This document shows, one piece after another, positions 18,168 through 27,045 of a DNA stretch of 64,000 nucleotides (the stretch's first letter is position 1; each line of letters starts with the position of its first letter). The position numbers were made by a program, and so were the translations under genes. The DNA lies in contig NZ_SODI01000001.1 of NCBI RefSeq assembly GCF_004365915.1, positions 1,674,001 to 1,738,000 of the forward strand, in the 5' to 3' direction. This DNA comes from Cryobacterium psychrophilum. Lineage in GTDB: Bacteria > Actinomycetota > Actinomycetes > Actinomycetales > Microbacteriaceae. The notes beneath the pieces were generated by a model. It was not told the origin of the DNA. It saw only the letters and a program-made list of their open reading frames with translations, and did no database searches.

Positions 18168-18240
18168 GGCCCTGTAGCTCAGTTGGTAGAGCGTTCGACT
18201 GAAAATCGAAAGGTCACCGGATCGACGCCGGTCGGGGCCA
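18168..18240 (+). tRNA. tRNA-Phe (GAA)
   Basis: A 73-nt cloverleaf: acceptor GGCCCTG pairs with CGGGGCC (one T-G), anticodon loop CTGAAAA gives anticodon GAA, variable loop AGGTC. The T-stem is ACCGG/CCGGT but the T-loop reads ATCGACG, so position 54 is A instead of the near-universal T. Discriminator A, CCA not encoded. Confidence 0.94.
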
Positions 18241-18246
18241 CCGCAG

Positions 18247-18286
18247 CCACTCCCTTGGAAACACAGGGATGTGGCCTTTTTTGTTT
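18247..18286 (+). terminator. Rho-independent terminator after tRNA-Phe
   Basis: The stem CCACTCCCT / AGGGA-T-GTGG (one bulged T) is followed by CCTTTTTTGTTT, just 6 nt after the tRNA 3' end. Confidence 0.8.
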
Positions 18287-18678
18287 AACCGCCGCGGTGA
18301 CGATCCCGGCTGGTTGTTCTTCTTCAATGACGGGCGTAATGGAGAACCCCGCCGTTCACCTTTCGGCTTCTGCTACTCCAACGACGCCGAGCACAGCGTG
18401 CGGCGTTCACGCGTGCGACCAGGCGTTGCCCCCCTAACTGGCCGCAGCGACGCTCGTAGCAACGGCGGTACTGTCTCTTCGTGCCTAGCTGAGGATGATT
18501 CACCTACCCGAATACGACCTTGGTGGCTCTCTGTTCCGTCACGGCACTATCCACCCTTCGACCTGTAACCCCTAGATGCAGGGATAGACATAGTGAAACA
18601 GTCCGCTCCGGGGCGACTCCACCGTCGCGCCCAACTCTCCCACCCCGTTCGCACCGACGCTGCGCAGGTGGTTCCTCG
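18287..18678. other. Intergenic region upstream of the first glycan block
   Basis: About 390 nt with no convincing gene. Short open frames cross it but have no ribosome-binding site, no family resemblance and weak codon bias. It probably holds the promoter and leader of the sugar-1-phosphate transferase gene. An imperfect inverted motif AACCCCTAGATGCAGGG lies at about 18567-18583 and resembles motifs in front of other units of the glycan locus. Confidence 0.4.
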
Positions 18679-20232
18679 ATGAGCGATCCCACCCCGAAGG
18701 TTAACCTAGCCCCCGCCGCTGCGACAGCTCCCCGCCTGACCCTTGTGGGCAGCCCCGAGACGGTGCGCTCCGACGTCGAGATTGACTCCCCCGCCTCCGG
18801 CGCGGTGTGGGCACGCCGCTACCGCGCCAAGCTCGTAATGAGCGATGGCGCCGTCATCGCGGCAGCCCTCACCGCGGCGATGCTCGCAAGATTCGGCATC
18901 GACAGCGCGGCCGCTCCTGTCGGCGTGCTGTACCTGGACTACTGGTTCATCACCGCGGTCATTGGCGGCACGTGGATCTGTGCCCTCTCCGCGCTACGCA
19001 CCCGTGATCCCCGTGTCATGGGCATGGGTGCGACCGAATACAAACGGGTCATCAATGCGAGCGCGATCACGTTCGGTCTGTTGGCGATCGCTTTTCTCGT
19101 GTTCCAGGTAGACATTGCTCGCAGCTACTTCGTTCTCTCCTTCCCGGCGGGGGCCGCAGCTCTTACCCTCGAGCGTTGGTTGTGGCGCAAGTGGCTCTCT
19201 CGTCAGCGCCGATTTGGCCATTACCTCTTGCGTGCACTCGTGGTGGGGCAGCGTGACGACGTGGAGTACGTGATCACCCAGCTGCATGCCAAGTCGGCGA
19301 TCGCCTACTACGTGGTTGGCGTGGCGCTCGACGCCGTCGATGAGTTTGCCCGGCCGGCGGAGATCGCGGTGGACGACCAGGTCGTGCCTATTGTGACCGA
19401 CTTGGAGAACGTCGCCGAAACCGTCTCCACGCTCGGTGTAGACACCGTTATCGTTGCCGGCAGCCCGAGGGGCGGCGCACAGTACATTCGCTCGTTGGGG
19501 TGGGACCTTGAGCACACGAACGCGGAGCTTGTGCTATCCAGCCGGCTCACCGATGTCGCTGGGCCTCGCATCCATTTCCGACCGGTCGATGGTCTCCCAC
19601 TGATTCACGTGGAAATTCCGCGCTTCGACGGGTTCAAACATGCCCTCAAGCGCGGCCTCGATGTCGTGGCATCCGCTGTCGCACTGCTGGTGCTCTTCCC
19701 CGGTTTGCTCATCGTCGCGGGACTCATTCGACTCGATAGCCCCGGTCCGGTGCTGTTTCGACAGGAACGCTGCGGACGTAACGGCGAGACCTTTCGTATG
19801 GTCAAGTTTCGTTCCATGGTGCAGAACGCGGAGGACACTCTGACGGGGCTACTCGATCAGAACCAGGCGTCCGGCAACCTGTTCAAGATTCGCAACGACC
19901 CGCGAATCACCCGCATCGGCGGGTTTCTGCGCAAGCACTCCATAGACGAATTGCCCCAGATCTGGAACATCCTGGTGGGCAACATGAGCATCGTGGGCCC
20001 GCGGCCCTCCCTCCCCCGTGAAGTCCTCAACTATGAGACCCACGTGCACCGTCGCCTGTACATCAAGCCGGGCCTCACCGGCATGTGGCAGATCAGCGGC
20101 CGTTCCGACCTGACCTGGGAGGAAAGCGTTCGACTCGACCTGTATTACGTCGAGAACTGGTCCCTGGCTGGCGACCTGATGATCATCTGGCGCACGATTA
20201 AAGTCGTCATTCACCCCGTAGGAGCGTATTGA
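18679..20232 (+). CDS. Polyprenyl-phosphate sugar-1-phosphate transferase (initiating enzyme)
   Basis: A 517-residue WbaP/CpsE-type protein that loads the first sugar-1-phosphate onto undecaprenyl phosphate at the membrane and so starts the repeat unit. Four N-terminal membrane helices (about residues 50-165) are followed by a CoA-binding-like domain (about 185-305) and the C-terminal bacterial sugar transferase domain (about 317-517), opening with KRGLDVVASAVALLVLFPG and carrying SPGPVLFRQERCGRNG, KFRSM, DELPQIWNILVGNMSIVGPR and KPGLTGMWQISGRS. The ATG at 18679 follows AGGTGG; longer in-frame readings lack a ribosome-binding site. First gene of an eight-gene overlapping block. The sugar (Glc, Gal or other) cannot be read from sequence. 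Confidence 0.93.
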   Translation: MSDPTPKVNLAPAAATAPRLTLVGSPETVRSDVEIDSPASGAVWARRYRAKLVMSDGAVIAAALTAAMLARFGIDSAAAPVGVLYLDYWFITAVIGGTWICALSALRTRDPRVMGMGATEYKRVINASAITFGLLAIAFLVFQVDIARSYFVLSFPAGAAALTLERWLWRKWLSRQRRFGHYLLRALVVGQRDDVEYVITQLHAKSAIAYYVVGVALDAVDEFARPAEIAVDDQVVPIVTDLENVAETVSTLGVDTVIVAGSPRGGAQYIRSLGWDLEHTNAELVLSSRLTDVAGPRIHFRPVDGLPLIHVEIPRFDGFKHALKRGLDVVASAVALLVLFPGLLIVAGLIRLDSPGPVLFRQERCGRNGETFRMVKFRSMVQNAEDTLTGLLDQNQASGNLFKIRNDPRITRIGGFLRKHSIDELPQIWNILVGNMSIVGPRPSLPREVLNYETHVHRRLYIKPGLTGMWQISGRSDLTWEESVRLDLYYVENWSLAGDLMIIWRTIKVVIHPVGAY

Positions 20233-20876
20233 TGATTCCCACCCCTGTCCCGTCCCCGGCCACACCCTCGGCTGCAGGCGTCGACGTCCCGGCGCAGGTC
20301 TCCGAGACCGCCGACATCGATGCGACGGCCATCCTCGGTGTCGGAAGCCAGATCTGGCACCTCGCGCAGGTGCGGGAACACGCGCGCGTTGGCCCGGGCT
20401 GCATCATCGGCCGCGGAGCCTACATCGGCCCTGGCGTCATCCTCGGCCGCAACTGCAAGGTGCAGAACTACGCCCTGGTCTACGAGCCGGCCGTGTTGGA
20501 AGACGGTGTCTTCGTTGGCCCCGGCGTTGTGTTCACCAATGACGTATTTCCGCGCGCGATCAACGTGGATGGCTCGCGTAAGAGCGCCGCCGACTGGCCC
20601 ATCGTCGGTGTCATCGTTCGCACCGGCGCATCCATCGGCGCCCGCGCGGTGTGCATCGCACCGGTCACGGTCGGGCGCTGGTCCATGGTCGCCGCCGGAT
20701 CTGTCGTCACCACCGACGTACCGGAATTCGCCCTGGTGGTCGGCGTTCCTGCCCGGCGCATCGGCTGGGTCGGCCGCAGCGGTGTTGCCCTGCACGAAGA
20801 CGAACCCGGGCGGTTCACCTGCCCGGCAACCGGGGAAAAGTACACGGAGACCGAAGGGATCCTCACCCTCTCATGA
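20232..20876 (+). CDS. Left-handed beta-helix N-acetyltransferase, WbpD-like
   Basis: A 214-residue hexapeptide-repeat acetyltransferase resembling WbpD, which acetylates the 3-amino group of UDP-2-acetamido-3-amino-glucuronate. The family pattern is clear: SQIWHLAQVREHARVGPG, then GRNCKVQNYALVYEPAVLE, DGVFVGPGVVFTNDVFPRAI, and the C-terminal PEFALVVGVPARRIGWVGRS. The ATG overlaps the previous stop by one base (TGATG). Candidate partner enzymes (Gfo/Idh dehydrogenase and DegT aminotransferase) lie in the opposite-strand operon some 20 kb away. Another amino-sugar substrate is possible. Confidence 0.85.
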   Translation: MIPTPVPSPATPSAAGVDVPAQVSETADIDATAILGVGSQIWHLAQVREHARVGPGCIIGRGAYIGPGVILGRNCKVQNYALVYEPAVLEDGVFVGPGVVFTNDVFPRAINVDGSRKSAADWPIVGVIVRTGASIGARAVCIAPVTVGRWSMVAAGSVVTTDVPEFALVVGVPARRIGWVGRSGVALHEDEPGRFTCPATGEKYTETEGILTLS

Positions 20877-22276
20877 CCACGACAACCCGCCTGGAGGCTC
20901 CCGCACGACCGGGCACGCGAGTGCTGATCATCGTGCAGAACCTCCCCGTTCCCCTCGACCGCCGCGTCTGGCTGGAGTGTCAGGCCCTGCGTGCGCAGGG
21001 CTACTCTGTCTCGGTCATCTGTCCCAAAGGCCCCGGGGACCCGGCCCGCGAGGTCATCGACGGGATCGGAATCTACAAGTATCGCCCGGCGCCCGAGGCG
21101 CGCGGCGCAACCGGCTTCGCGATCGAATTCGCGCTCTCCTGGATCCGCACGGCCGCCCTCTCCCTCACGGTGCGGCGCGAACGCGGGTTCGACGTGATCC
21201 AGGCGTGCAATCCGCCGGACACCTACTGGCTCCTCGGCCTGCTCTGGCGTCGCAAGGGTGTTCGCTTCATTTTCGACCACCATGATCTCAACCCCGAACT
21301 GTTCCTGTCCCGATTCGGTCGGCCCCGCGGGCTTGCCGCACGATTCGAGTACAAGACCCTGCTGTGGCTTGAGCGTATGACGTTCCGCGTGGCCGACCAC
21401 GTAATTTCGACCAATAATTCGTATCGCGCCATCGCCCTGCGTCGCGGGCATCTGCGCACCGATCAGGTCACCGTGGTGCGCAGCGGGCCGGATACCCGGG
21501 TGATGCGGCCGATCCAGCCTGCCGCCGATGTGGCGAAGATGCAGGATTACCTCCTCGTGTACCTCGGCATCATGGGCCCCCAGGACAACGTCGACAAGGT
21601 TCTCGAGGTCGTCAGTGAGCTCGTGCAGACTCGAGGCAGAACGGATGTCCGGGCCGTGCTGATGGGTTTCGGTGACTGCCTCGAAGCGCTCAAGGCGCAA
21701 TCCATCGCAATGGGTCTTGGCGACCGGGTGCACTTCACCGGCCGGGTGGGACCCGAAACCATTGCGAATTACCTCAGCGCTGCCAACATCGGCGTTGGAC
21801 CGGACGAGAAGACCCCGCTCAACGACCTGTCGACCATGAACAAGACCATGGAGTACATGGCGTATGCGCTTCCCTCCGTGTCCTTCGATCTGACCGAGAC
21901 CCGGGTGTCCGGCGGTGACAGCGCCATCTACGTGCCCTCGGGTGACATCGGCGCCTTTGCCGATGCCGTTGAGCTTCTGCTCGACGATCCGGAGGCCCGT
22001 GCGAACCTGGGTCGCGCGGCTCGCACGCGGGTTGCGAGCGAGCTCGACTGGCAGCACCAGGCCCAGGCGTATATTCGCGTCTTCGACACCGTGCTCCAGC
22101 GCGACCAGAACGACCTTCGTGCCGCCGCGTGGCCATTCTCCAACGCCGGCCTGCCGGCCCGCCCCGAACACATCAATCTCGACGACGCGGTCGCGTACGA
22201 GAAGTTCCTGGTGAGCAGGGGCCGCCACTTCCAGGCACCGGAGGCCGAGTACATTCAGCATTCGACCGGGGCATAG
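20873..22276 (+). CDS. Glycosyltransferase family 4, WbuB-like
   Basis: A 467-residue cytosolic GT-B glycosyltransferase. The N-terminal acceptor domain begins RVLIIVQNLPVPLDRRVWLE, followed by FDVIQACNPPDTYW and FDHHDLNPELF, as in WbuB-type fucosyl/N-acetylfucosaminyl transferases. The donor domain contains VTVVRSGPD, YLGIMGPQDNVD and MNKTMEYMAYALPSVSFD. A roughly 40-residue extra tail (EHINLDDAVAYEKFLVSRG) follows the GT domain and recurs in the 69-residue protein at 34189-34398. The ATG overlaps the previous stop (ATGA). Confidence 0.9.
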   Translation: MTTTTRLEAPARPGTRVLIIVQNLPVPLDRRVWLECQALRAQGYSVSVICPKGPGDPAREVIDGIGIYKYRPAPEARGATGFAIEFALSWIRTAALSLTVRRERGFDVIQACNPPDTYWLLGLLWRRKGVRFIFDHHDLNPELFLSRFGRPRGLAARFEYKTLLWLERMTFRVADHVISTNNSYRAIALRRGHLRTDQVTVVRSGPDTRVMRPIQPAADVAKMQDYLLVYLGIMGPQDNVDKVLEVVSELVQTRGRTDVRAVLMGFGDCLEALKAQSIAMGLGDRVHFTGRVGPETIANYLSAANIGVGPDEKTPLNDLSTMNKTMEYMAYALPSVSFDLTETRVSGGDSAIYVPSGDIGAFADAVELLLDDPEARANLGRAARTRVASELDWQHQAQAYIRVFDTVLQRDQNDLRAAAWPFSNAGLPARPEHINLDDAVAYEKFLVSRGRHFQAPEAEYIQHSTGA

Positions 22277-22282
22277 CGACAT

Positions 22283-22507
22283 ATGTGCGGAATAATGGGC
22301 ATCCAACACCTCGACGGCACCGCCGGCGACGAGCCCGTGACCGAGGCCGTGAACGCCGCGCTCGTGGCCGACGTTCCCCGGGGCGCCTGTCTCAGCGGCG
22401 GGGTAGACAGCAGCCTGATCGGCCAGCATGCACCCGCGGTCCCCCAACTCCACGTTGCGCGGCGCGGTGCACAGGTGAGCCCTGTCAGTTCGGGCGCCCG
22501 CCGATGA
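22283..22507 (+). pseudogene. Collapsed asparagine synthase (glutamine-hydrolysing) remnant
   Basis: A 74-codon ORF that joins two conserved pieces of an AsnB-type amidotransferase which are normally more than 200 residues apart. MCGIMGIQHLDG is the N-terminus with the catalytic Cys2 of the glutaminase domain. VADVPRGACLSGGVDSSLIG is the ATP pyrophosphatase loop of the synthetase domain. Everything between has been deleted, and little related sequence follows. It starts 6 nt after the GT stop and its stop overlaps the next gene by 4 nt, so the deletion kept operon spacing. It cannot be an active synthase. Confidence 0.85.
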
Positions 22508-23214
22508 CCGTTCGCGAGCTCATGTCCACGATGCTTCGTCGCTGGTACATCCCGATCGGGTTGCTCGTCTGCGCCGCACTGGTCACAGGGATTCTGGCGC
22601 GTGACGGGGGTATCTACACCACCAAGACGGTGGTGTCGTTCATGCGACCTGCCTCGACGAGCTTGTCGCCAACGAATGGAGCCAACGACACGAGCGTCAT
22701 CGCGTTCGCGGGCGTTGTCGTTCGGGAGACGAACAACGGGCGGCCCCCCGCACGGTACTCGACGAGCGATTCTCCCTATTACGGCGCGGGGGTGCGCGAG
22801 GGCGTACTCGTCGATTTGGCGAACTCGGGTAGTCAATGGGCGTCGACGTTCAGCAAATCAGACATCGAGATTCAGATCGTGGGACGCACGTTCGACTGGG
22901 TCAAGACGAGGCAGAAAGAAGTGGTAGACCGGGTCCTGAGCATCTCCGACGCTGAACAGGCCGCTCTGGAAATTCCATCGGATGACCGGATCACGGCAAC
23001 CGTGGCCCCCATCACCATGCAGATCGACTATGTCTCCCCCTCCCGAAAGAGTCAGGTGGCCACTGGCGCGGCGATGCTCGCCGTCGCCCTGATAGTCGGC
23101 GCATGGGGTTCGATCACGGTTGACCGACTGCGTGTGCGGCGACGATTTGCCGCGGGCAGTCAGACACAGGTTTCATCACAGCGCAATTCGAAAGGAACGT
23201 CGTCATGTATTTGA
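22504..23214 (+). CDS. Wzz-like polysaccharide chain-length/co-polymerase membrane protein
   Basis: A 236-residue protein with an N-terminal membrane helix (about residues 14-32, preceded by TMLRRWYIPIG) and a C-terminal helix (about 182-204), enclosing an extracytoplasmic domain. This two-helix topology and the short N-terminal start suit actinobacterial Wzz/capsule co-polymerase proteins without kinase domain. The ATG overlaps the asnB-remnant stop (ATGA). The next gene has the same design, so both may form one complex with the polymerase. Family membership is inferred mainly from topology and context. Confidence 0.7.
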   Translation: MTVRELMSTMLRRWYIPIGLLVCAALVTGILARDGGIYTTKTVVSFMRPASTSLSPTNGANDTSVIAFAGVVVRETNNGRPPARYSTSDSPYYGAGVREGVLVDLANSGSQWASTFSKSDIEIQIVGRTFDWVKTRQKEVVDRVLSISDAEQAALEIPSDDRITATVAPITMQIDYVSPSRKSQVATGAAMLAVALIVGAWGSITVDRLRVRRRFAAGSQTQVSSQRNSKGTSSCI

Positions 23215-24044
23215 CCGATACACTCCGCGGGCTCTGGCGCCGCTGGTACATAGTCATGCCGGGGATACTCATCGCGGCGTCGCTAGCCATCGGCGCGTGG
23301 TACCTGATTCCCCCGGGCTACGAGCGTTCCTCAACACAGCTCCTTGTCCCCGGGGCCGGTAGCATACCGGATGGGGCGAACCCCTACCTGTTCCTGGGGG
23401 GGCTGACGCCCGCGGCCGATGTCATCGTGCGTGCGGTTGGCTCAGAGAATCTCCTCAACGAAGTGGTTGCAGAGTACCCGGGAGTTAAGATCGAGGTCTC
23501 TCGCGACACGACGACAGCAGGACCGGTCATCCTCATCGTCGTTACGGCGCCGAGCAACGCCGCCGCAGGTGAAGTGCTGGGGCTGCTCGTCGAGCGAACC
23601 GCGATGGTGGTCGACGACATCCAGAAGACGGAAGGCATCGCTGCGCCGAATCGCATGAACGTGTTGCCCGTCACCGTCGATAGCCGCAGTGTCCTCCAAG
23701 AGCGGAACCGATTCATCGCGGCCGGTGCCGCCGGTTTCATCGGACTGGCGCTGACGCTGCTGCTTGCGAGCCTCGTCGACGGATTCAGCCTGCAACGAAA
23801 GCGGGACGGGGACGGGGCGGGCAGCACAGCGGAGGCCACCCGCCCCCCGAACGGGGCCCCGGACATCGTGAACGGGACCAACCCGGCCTCAACAGCGTTG
23901 AGTCCCAAGCCGGCACGGGCGTCCGTGGCTTCCGGGCCGTCCGGGCCGCCCAGGAGGTCATCCAAGACATCCGCAGTGCGGGGCCAGCCGCGCGACGACA
24001 GCGAGGAGCACGCGACCGCATCCACTCTCCGCAATCCGCGGTGA
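23205..24044 (+). CDS. Second Wzz-like chain-length/co-polymerase protein
   Basis: A 279-residue protein opening TLRGLWRRWYIVMPGILIAA, very similar in design to the start of the preceding protein (MLRRWYIPIGLLV). It has one N-terminal helix (about 15-35), an extracytoplasmic domain with VTAPSNAAAGEVLGLLVER (typical of Wzz, where subunit names cycle through N-acetyl contacts), a second helix (about 168-190) and a cytosolic Ser/Pro-rich tail of about 80 residues. It overlaps the upstream gene by 10 nt and the polymerase gene by 4 nt. Confidence 0.72.
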   Translation: MYLTDTLRGLWRRWYIVMPGILIAASLAIGAWYLIPPGYERSSTQLLVPGAGSIPDGANPYLFLGGLTPAADVIVRAVGSENLLNEVVAEYPGVKIEVSRDTTTAGPVILIVVTAPSNAAAGEVLGLLVERTAMVVDDIQKTEGIAAPNRMNVLPVTVDSRSVLQERNRFIAAGAAGFIGLALTLLLASLVDGFSLQRKRDGDGAGSTAEATRPPNGAPDIVNGTNPASTALSPKPARASVASGPSGPPRRSSKTSAVRGQPRDDSEEHATASTLRNPR

Positions 24045-25417
24045 GCAGAATGCCCACTCTCCACTTGTCGTCACGAATCGTATCCGCCTCGAGCGGCGTC
24101 ACCGCTCGTCGAGGAGTCGATGCCGTAACGATGCTCACGGTGTACCTGGTACTGCTCCTGGCGATCCCCTCGGGGGTGGTGATCACCGCGCTCGGCGCGC
24201 TCGGTCGCCCGTCCCTAATCTGGGGGCTTGTCCTGCTGGGCTGGTGGGCTGTCGCCCGGTTGCAAATGCGAACCTCCGACGCGAGGCCAGTTTTCCAGCC
24301 GGTTCGATTCACCGTCGTCGCATTCCTCGTGATCATTCTCGTGAGTTACGCCGTGGCCATGCTGCGAGGTCAGCCGGACGATCAGGTCAGCCCCGCCTTT
24401 ACCGCGCTGATCCGGATGCTGTCCTGGGCGGGAGTGCTGCTCGTCGCGGTTGATGGCATCCGTACGGTGACGGATCTCGCGAGCATGGTGCGTCGGATTG
24501 GAATCGGCGCCGGATTGCTCGCGGCACTCGGCCTCTTGCAGTTCTTGACAGGGCAGGGAATCGTCGATTTCTTCGGCACGATTCCGGGGCTGAGCATGGA
24601 GGGGGGCATCCAGGAGCGTGCTGGTGTAATCCGCTCGTCTGGAACAGCAATCCATCCGCTCGAGTATGCGACCGTGATCACCGCCGCCCTCCCGCTCGTC
24701 ATCGCCGCGGCGATTTCGCGCGGATTTCGGTCGAATCGCTCCCACGGGGGACTGTGGTACTGGCTGCCCGCCGGTCTCATCTCGATTTCGGCACTGGTTG
24801 CCGTCTCCCGTTCGGCCATCATCGGCTTCGCGGTGGCGGTGATTTCGATGATTCCGGCGGTTCCGGCTCGGTTTCGCGCCACCGTCATCGGCACCGGCTC
24901 TGGTATCGCCCTGGTGATCTTCGCGGCGACACCCGGATTGCTCTCGGCGACCATGCGGCTGTTCTCGGGTGCGGCGTTGGATCCGAGTACTCAGTCTCGA
25001 ACGAGGGGACTGGAACGGATTCCCGAGTTCATGTCCACGTCGCCACTGATCGGTTCCGGGTTCGGCATATTCCTGCCCAGATATTACGTTTTCGACAACC
25101 AATGGGTGCTGATCATAATCGAGTTGGGCGTCCTCGGTCTCCTGAGCTTCCTCGCATTTTTCGTGGCGGGCATCTGGAGCGCCCGCCAGTCGCGGCGCTC
25201 CAGCAATTCCAACATCCGGCTGCTGGGTCACGCCTTGTCCGCATCGCTGTTCACCGTCGCCGTTCTCTTCGCCTTCTTTGATGGGCTTTCCTTCCCGATC
25301 GCGGGCGGCATGCTGTTTCTCCTGGCGGGGTTGTGCGGAAGCGTCCATACCGTCGTCGCTGCGAATATAGTTTCCGACGCGCCACCAACGGGCCGACATA
25401 AAGGGGTCATCCGATGA
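24041..25417 (+). CDS. O-antigen polymerase/ligase-like membrane protein (Wzy-like)
   Basis: A 458-residue polytopic membrane protein with about ten to twelve hydrophobic segments and one larger loop near residues 180-220 (QERAGVIRSSGTAIHPLEYA), the pattern of Wzy_C/O-antigen ligase proteins. In a Wzx/Wzy-type system this enzyme polymerises repeat units outside the membrane. GTG at 24041 overlaps the previous stop (GTGA); an ATG at 24050 is an alternative. A second protein of this kind lies at 61611-62909. Confidence 0.8.
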   Translation: MSRMPTLHLSSRIVSASSGVTARRGVDAVTMLTVYLVLLLAIPSGVVITALGALGRPSLIWGLVLLGWWAVARLQMRTSDARPVFQPVRFTVVAFLVIILVSYAVAMLRGQPDDQVSPAFTALIRMLSWAGVLLVAVDGIRTVTDLASMVRRIGIGAGLLAALGLLQFLTGQGIVDFFGTIPGLSMEGGIQERAGVIRSSGTAIHPLEYATVITAALPLVIAAAISRGFRSNRSHGGLWYWLPAGLISISALVAVSRSAIIGFAVAVISMIPAVPARFRATVIGTGSGIALVIFAATPGLLSATMRLFSGAALDPSTQSRTRGLERIPEFMSTSPLIGSGFGIFLPRYYVFDNQWVLIIIELGVLGLLSFLAFFVAGIWSARQSRRSSNSNIRLLGHALSASLFTVAVLFAFFDGLSFPIAGGMLFLLAGLCGSVHTVVAANIVSDAPPTGRHKGVIR

Positions 25418-26385
25418 CGATTGTCTCGAACGTCTCGAACACCGAGGAGACCCCGGGCGAGACGCCCCAAATGGTCGAGCCCCCACCACTTGACGTTGCT
25501 GCCGTCGTCGTCACGTACAACAGCACACGCCACGTGGGCGCCCTCCTCGACAGCCTGCCTGCTGCGTTCGGCGGCCTGACCTATTCCGTTTTGGTCGTCG
25601 ACAATGATTCGACCGACGGGACGCCAGAGCTGCTCGCTCGTCGGTCCGACTGCACTGTTGTACGGGCCTCGAACGATGGATACGCGGCCGGAATCAATCG
25701 AGCCGTACTAGCCTCACCCGGAGCGTCGACGGTCCTCATCCTCAACCCCGATGCCACGCTCGACCCCGACGCTGTGCCACGGATGCTCGAGGTTCTCCAA
25801 CGACGGCCCGGTGCCGGCATCATCGCACCGCGCGTGCGCGAGGAAGATGGCCGTCTCTCCCCCACACTGCGGCGGGGACCGACGCTCGGACGCGTCGGCG
25901 GGTTGAGCTTCACGGGTCTGCCGGTCTTCACGGAGCGGATCGAGATCCTGGGCGAGTATAAGAGCGAGCACGAGGTCGACTGGGCCGTGGGCGCGATCCT
26001 GCTCGTCGACCGACGGTGTTTCGATGCGTTGGAGGGCCTCGACCAGTCCTTCTTCCTGTACTCGGAAGAGACGGATTTCAGTCTCAGGGCTCGTGATGCC
26101 GGCTGGGCGACCGTCTACACCCCGCGCGCCGGCGCGATGCATGTCGGCGGGGGCTCAGGTGAGAGCGCCACAACGCACACGATGCAGATGCTCAACCGAA
26201 TACGCATCTATCGCCGTCGCACGGGCGACGTGCGCGCATGGCTCTACTTCGCCATGACGGTCGTCGTCGAAGTGCGGCGTGCGGTCCTCGGAGACCGCAA
26301 GTCCTGGACGACCGTACGGGCGCTGCTGAGGCCCTCGATCCGTCCCCCGCAGCTGGGCGCGAGCGCCGCGTTCTTGCCCGAGTAA
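25414..26385 (+). CDS. Glycosyltransferase family 2, rhamnosyltransferase-like
   Basis: A 323-residue GT-A enzyme. VAAVVVTYNSTRHVGALLDS opens the nucleotide-binding fold; VVDNDSTDGTPEL and LILNPDATLDPDA (DxD-like) follow, then the acceptor-region signature FFLYSEETDFSLRARDAGW, typical of WbbL-type rhamnosyltransferases. No clear membrane anchor. The ATG overlaps the polymerase stop by 4 nt and the gene ends the plus-strand block, 6 nt from the convergent deacetylase gene. Donor sugar is uncertain. Confidence 0.88.
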   Translation: MTIVSNVSNTEETPGETPQMVEPPPLDVAAVVVTYNSTRHVGALLDSLPAAFGGLTYSVLVVDNDSTDGTPELLARRSDCTVVRASNDGYAAGINRAVLASPGASTVLILNPDATLDPDAVPRMLEVLQRRPGAGIIAPRVREEDGRLSPTLRRGPTLGRVGGLSFTGLPVFTERIEILGEYKSEHEVDWAVGAILLVDRRCFDALEGLDQSFFLYSEETDFSLRARDAGWATVYTPRAGAMHVGGGSGESATTHTMQMLNRIRIYRRRTGDVRAWLYFAMTVVVEVRRAVLGDRKSWTTVRALLRPSIRPPQLGASAAFLPE

Positions 26386-26391
26386 CGGCGG

Positions 26392-27045
26392 TCAGCGGAT
26401 CCGTTTGACCCTGCTTGCCAGCAGGTTGCGCACATCCCGCACACCTGGACGGTGCGTGATCACCGAGCGGATCGACTCCACAGTGTCGTTCGCGGTCACG
26501 CTGTAACGCGCCTGAATCCACGCGGACGAACGCGCGGGGAGCCGATCACTCGTGTACACCGTTCGGTAGCCGACCCGTGCCAGCCGCCCAAGCAGCTGAC
26601 GATCGTACCGCCCGAGCGGGAGTGCAACATCATCAATCTCCCCTCCGCTGGCCTCGGCGAGGGCAGTGCGGGCATCCACGAGCTCCCGGCGTGCCTCCTC
26701 CTCACCGAGCCCGCGCCAGGGAACGTGCGTCCAGCCGTGGCTGCCGATCGCCATGCCGGCACTGCGGAGATCCCTGAGATCGGACGATGACAGGCTCGCC
26801 GGATCATCCAAGCGGCCGGCGAGCGCGAAGAACGAGGCGCGCAACTCACGCTCACGCAGTGCGGGGAACGCAATCGAGACGTCTGAACGGTTGCCATCGT
26901 CAAAACTCAGCCTCACCTGGGGGCTCTCTCGCACCTCATCCAGGATGCGAAGGAAGCAGTCCTCCGTCACCCAGTACCGGGACTCTCCTGATTCCCGCTC
27001 GTGAACGATGGTTCCGATACCGTGGAAGCAGAGGTTGGTGATCAC
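26392..27045 (-). CDS. Polysaccharide deacetylase family protein
   Basis: A 217-residue NodB-fold protein. The metal-site motifs are LSFDDGNRSD (about residues 45-54) and GSHGWTHVPW (about 103-112), and an N-terminal CFHGIG replaces the usual YHGV. There is no signal peptide, so it would act in the cytosol, or on a lipid-linked or nucleotide-linked substrate, rather than on exported polymer. The GTG at 27045 overlaps the stop of the GT2 gene upstream (GTGA), which links the two in one unit. Confidence 0.85.
   Translation of the reverse strand: MITNLCFHGIGTIVHERESGESRYWVTEDCFLRILDEVRESPQVRLSFDDGNRSDVSIAFPALRERELRASFFALAGRLDDPASLSSSDLRDLRSAGMAIGSHGWTHVPWRGLGEEEARRELVDARTALAEASGGEIDDVALPLGRYDRQLLGRLARVGYRTVYTSDRLPARSSAWIQARYSVTANDTVESIRSVITHRPGVRDVRNLLASRVKRIR

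Noticed and set aside
18269..18568. 99-codon plus-strand frame after tRNA-Phe
   Set aside because: It would start inside the tRNA terminator hairpin, has no ribosome-binding site and no family resemblance.
20480..22453. 657-codon minus-strand frame opposite the acetyltransferase and GT4 genes
   Set aside because: Spans several well supported plus-strand genes and their junctions; the translation lacks any domain.
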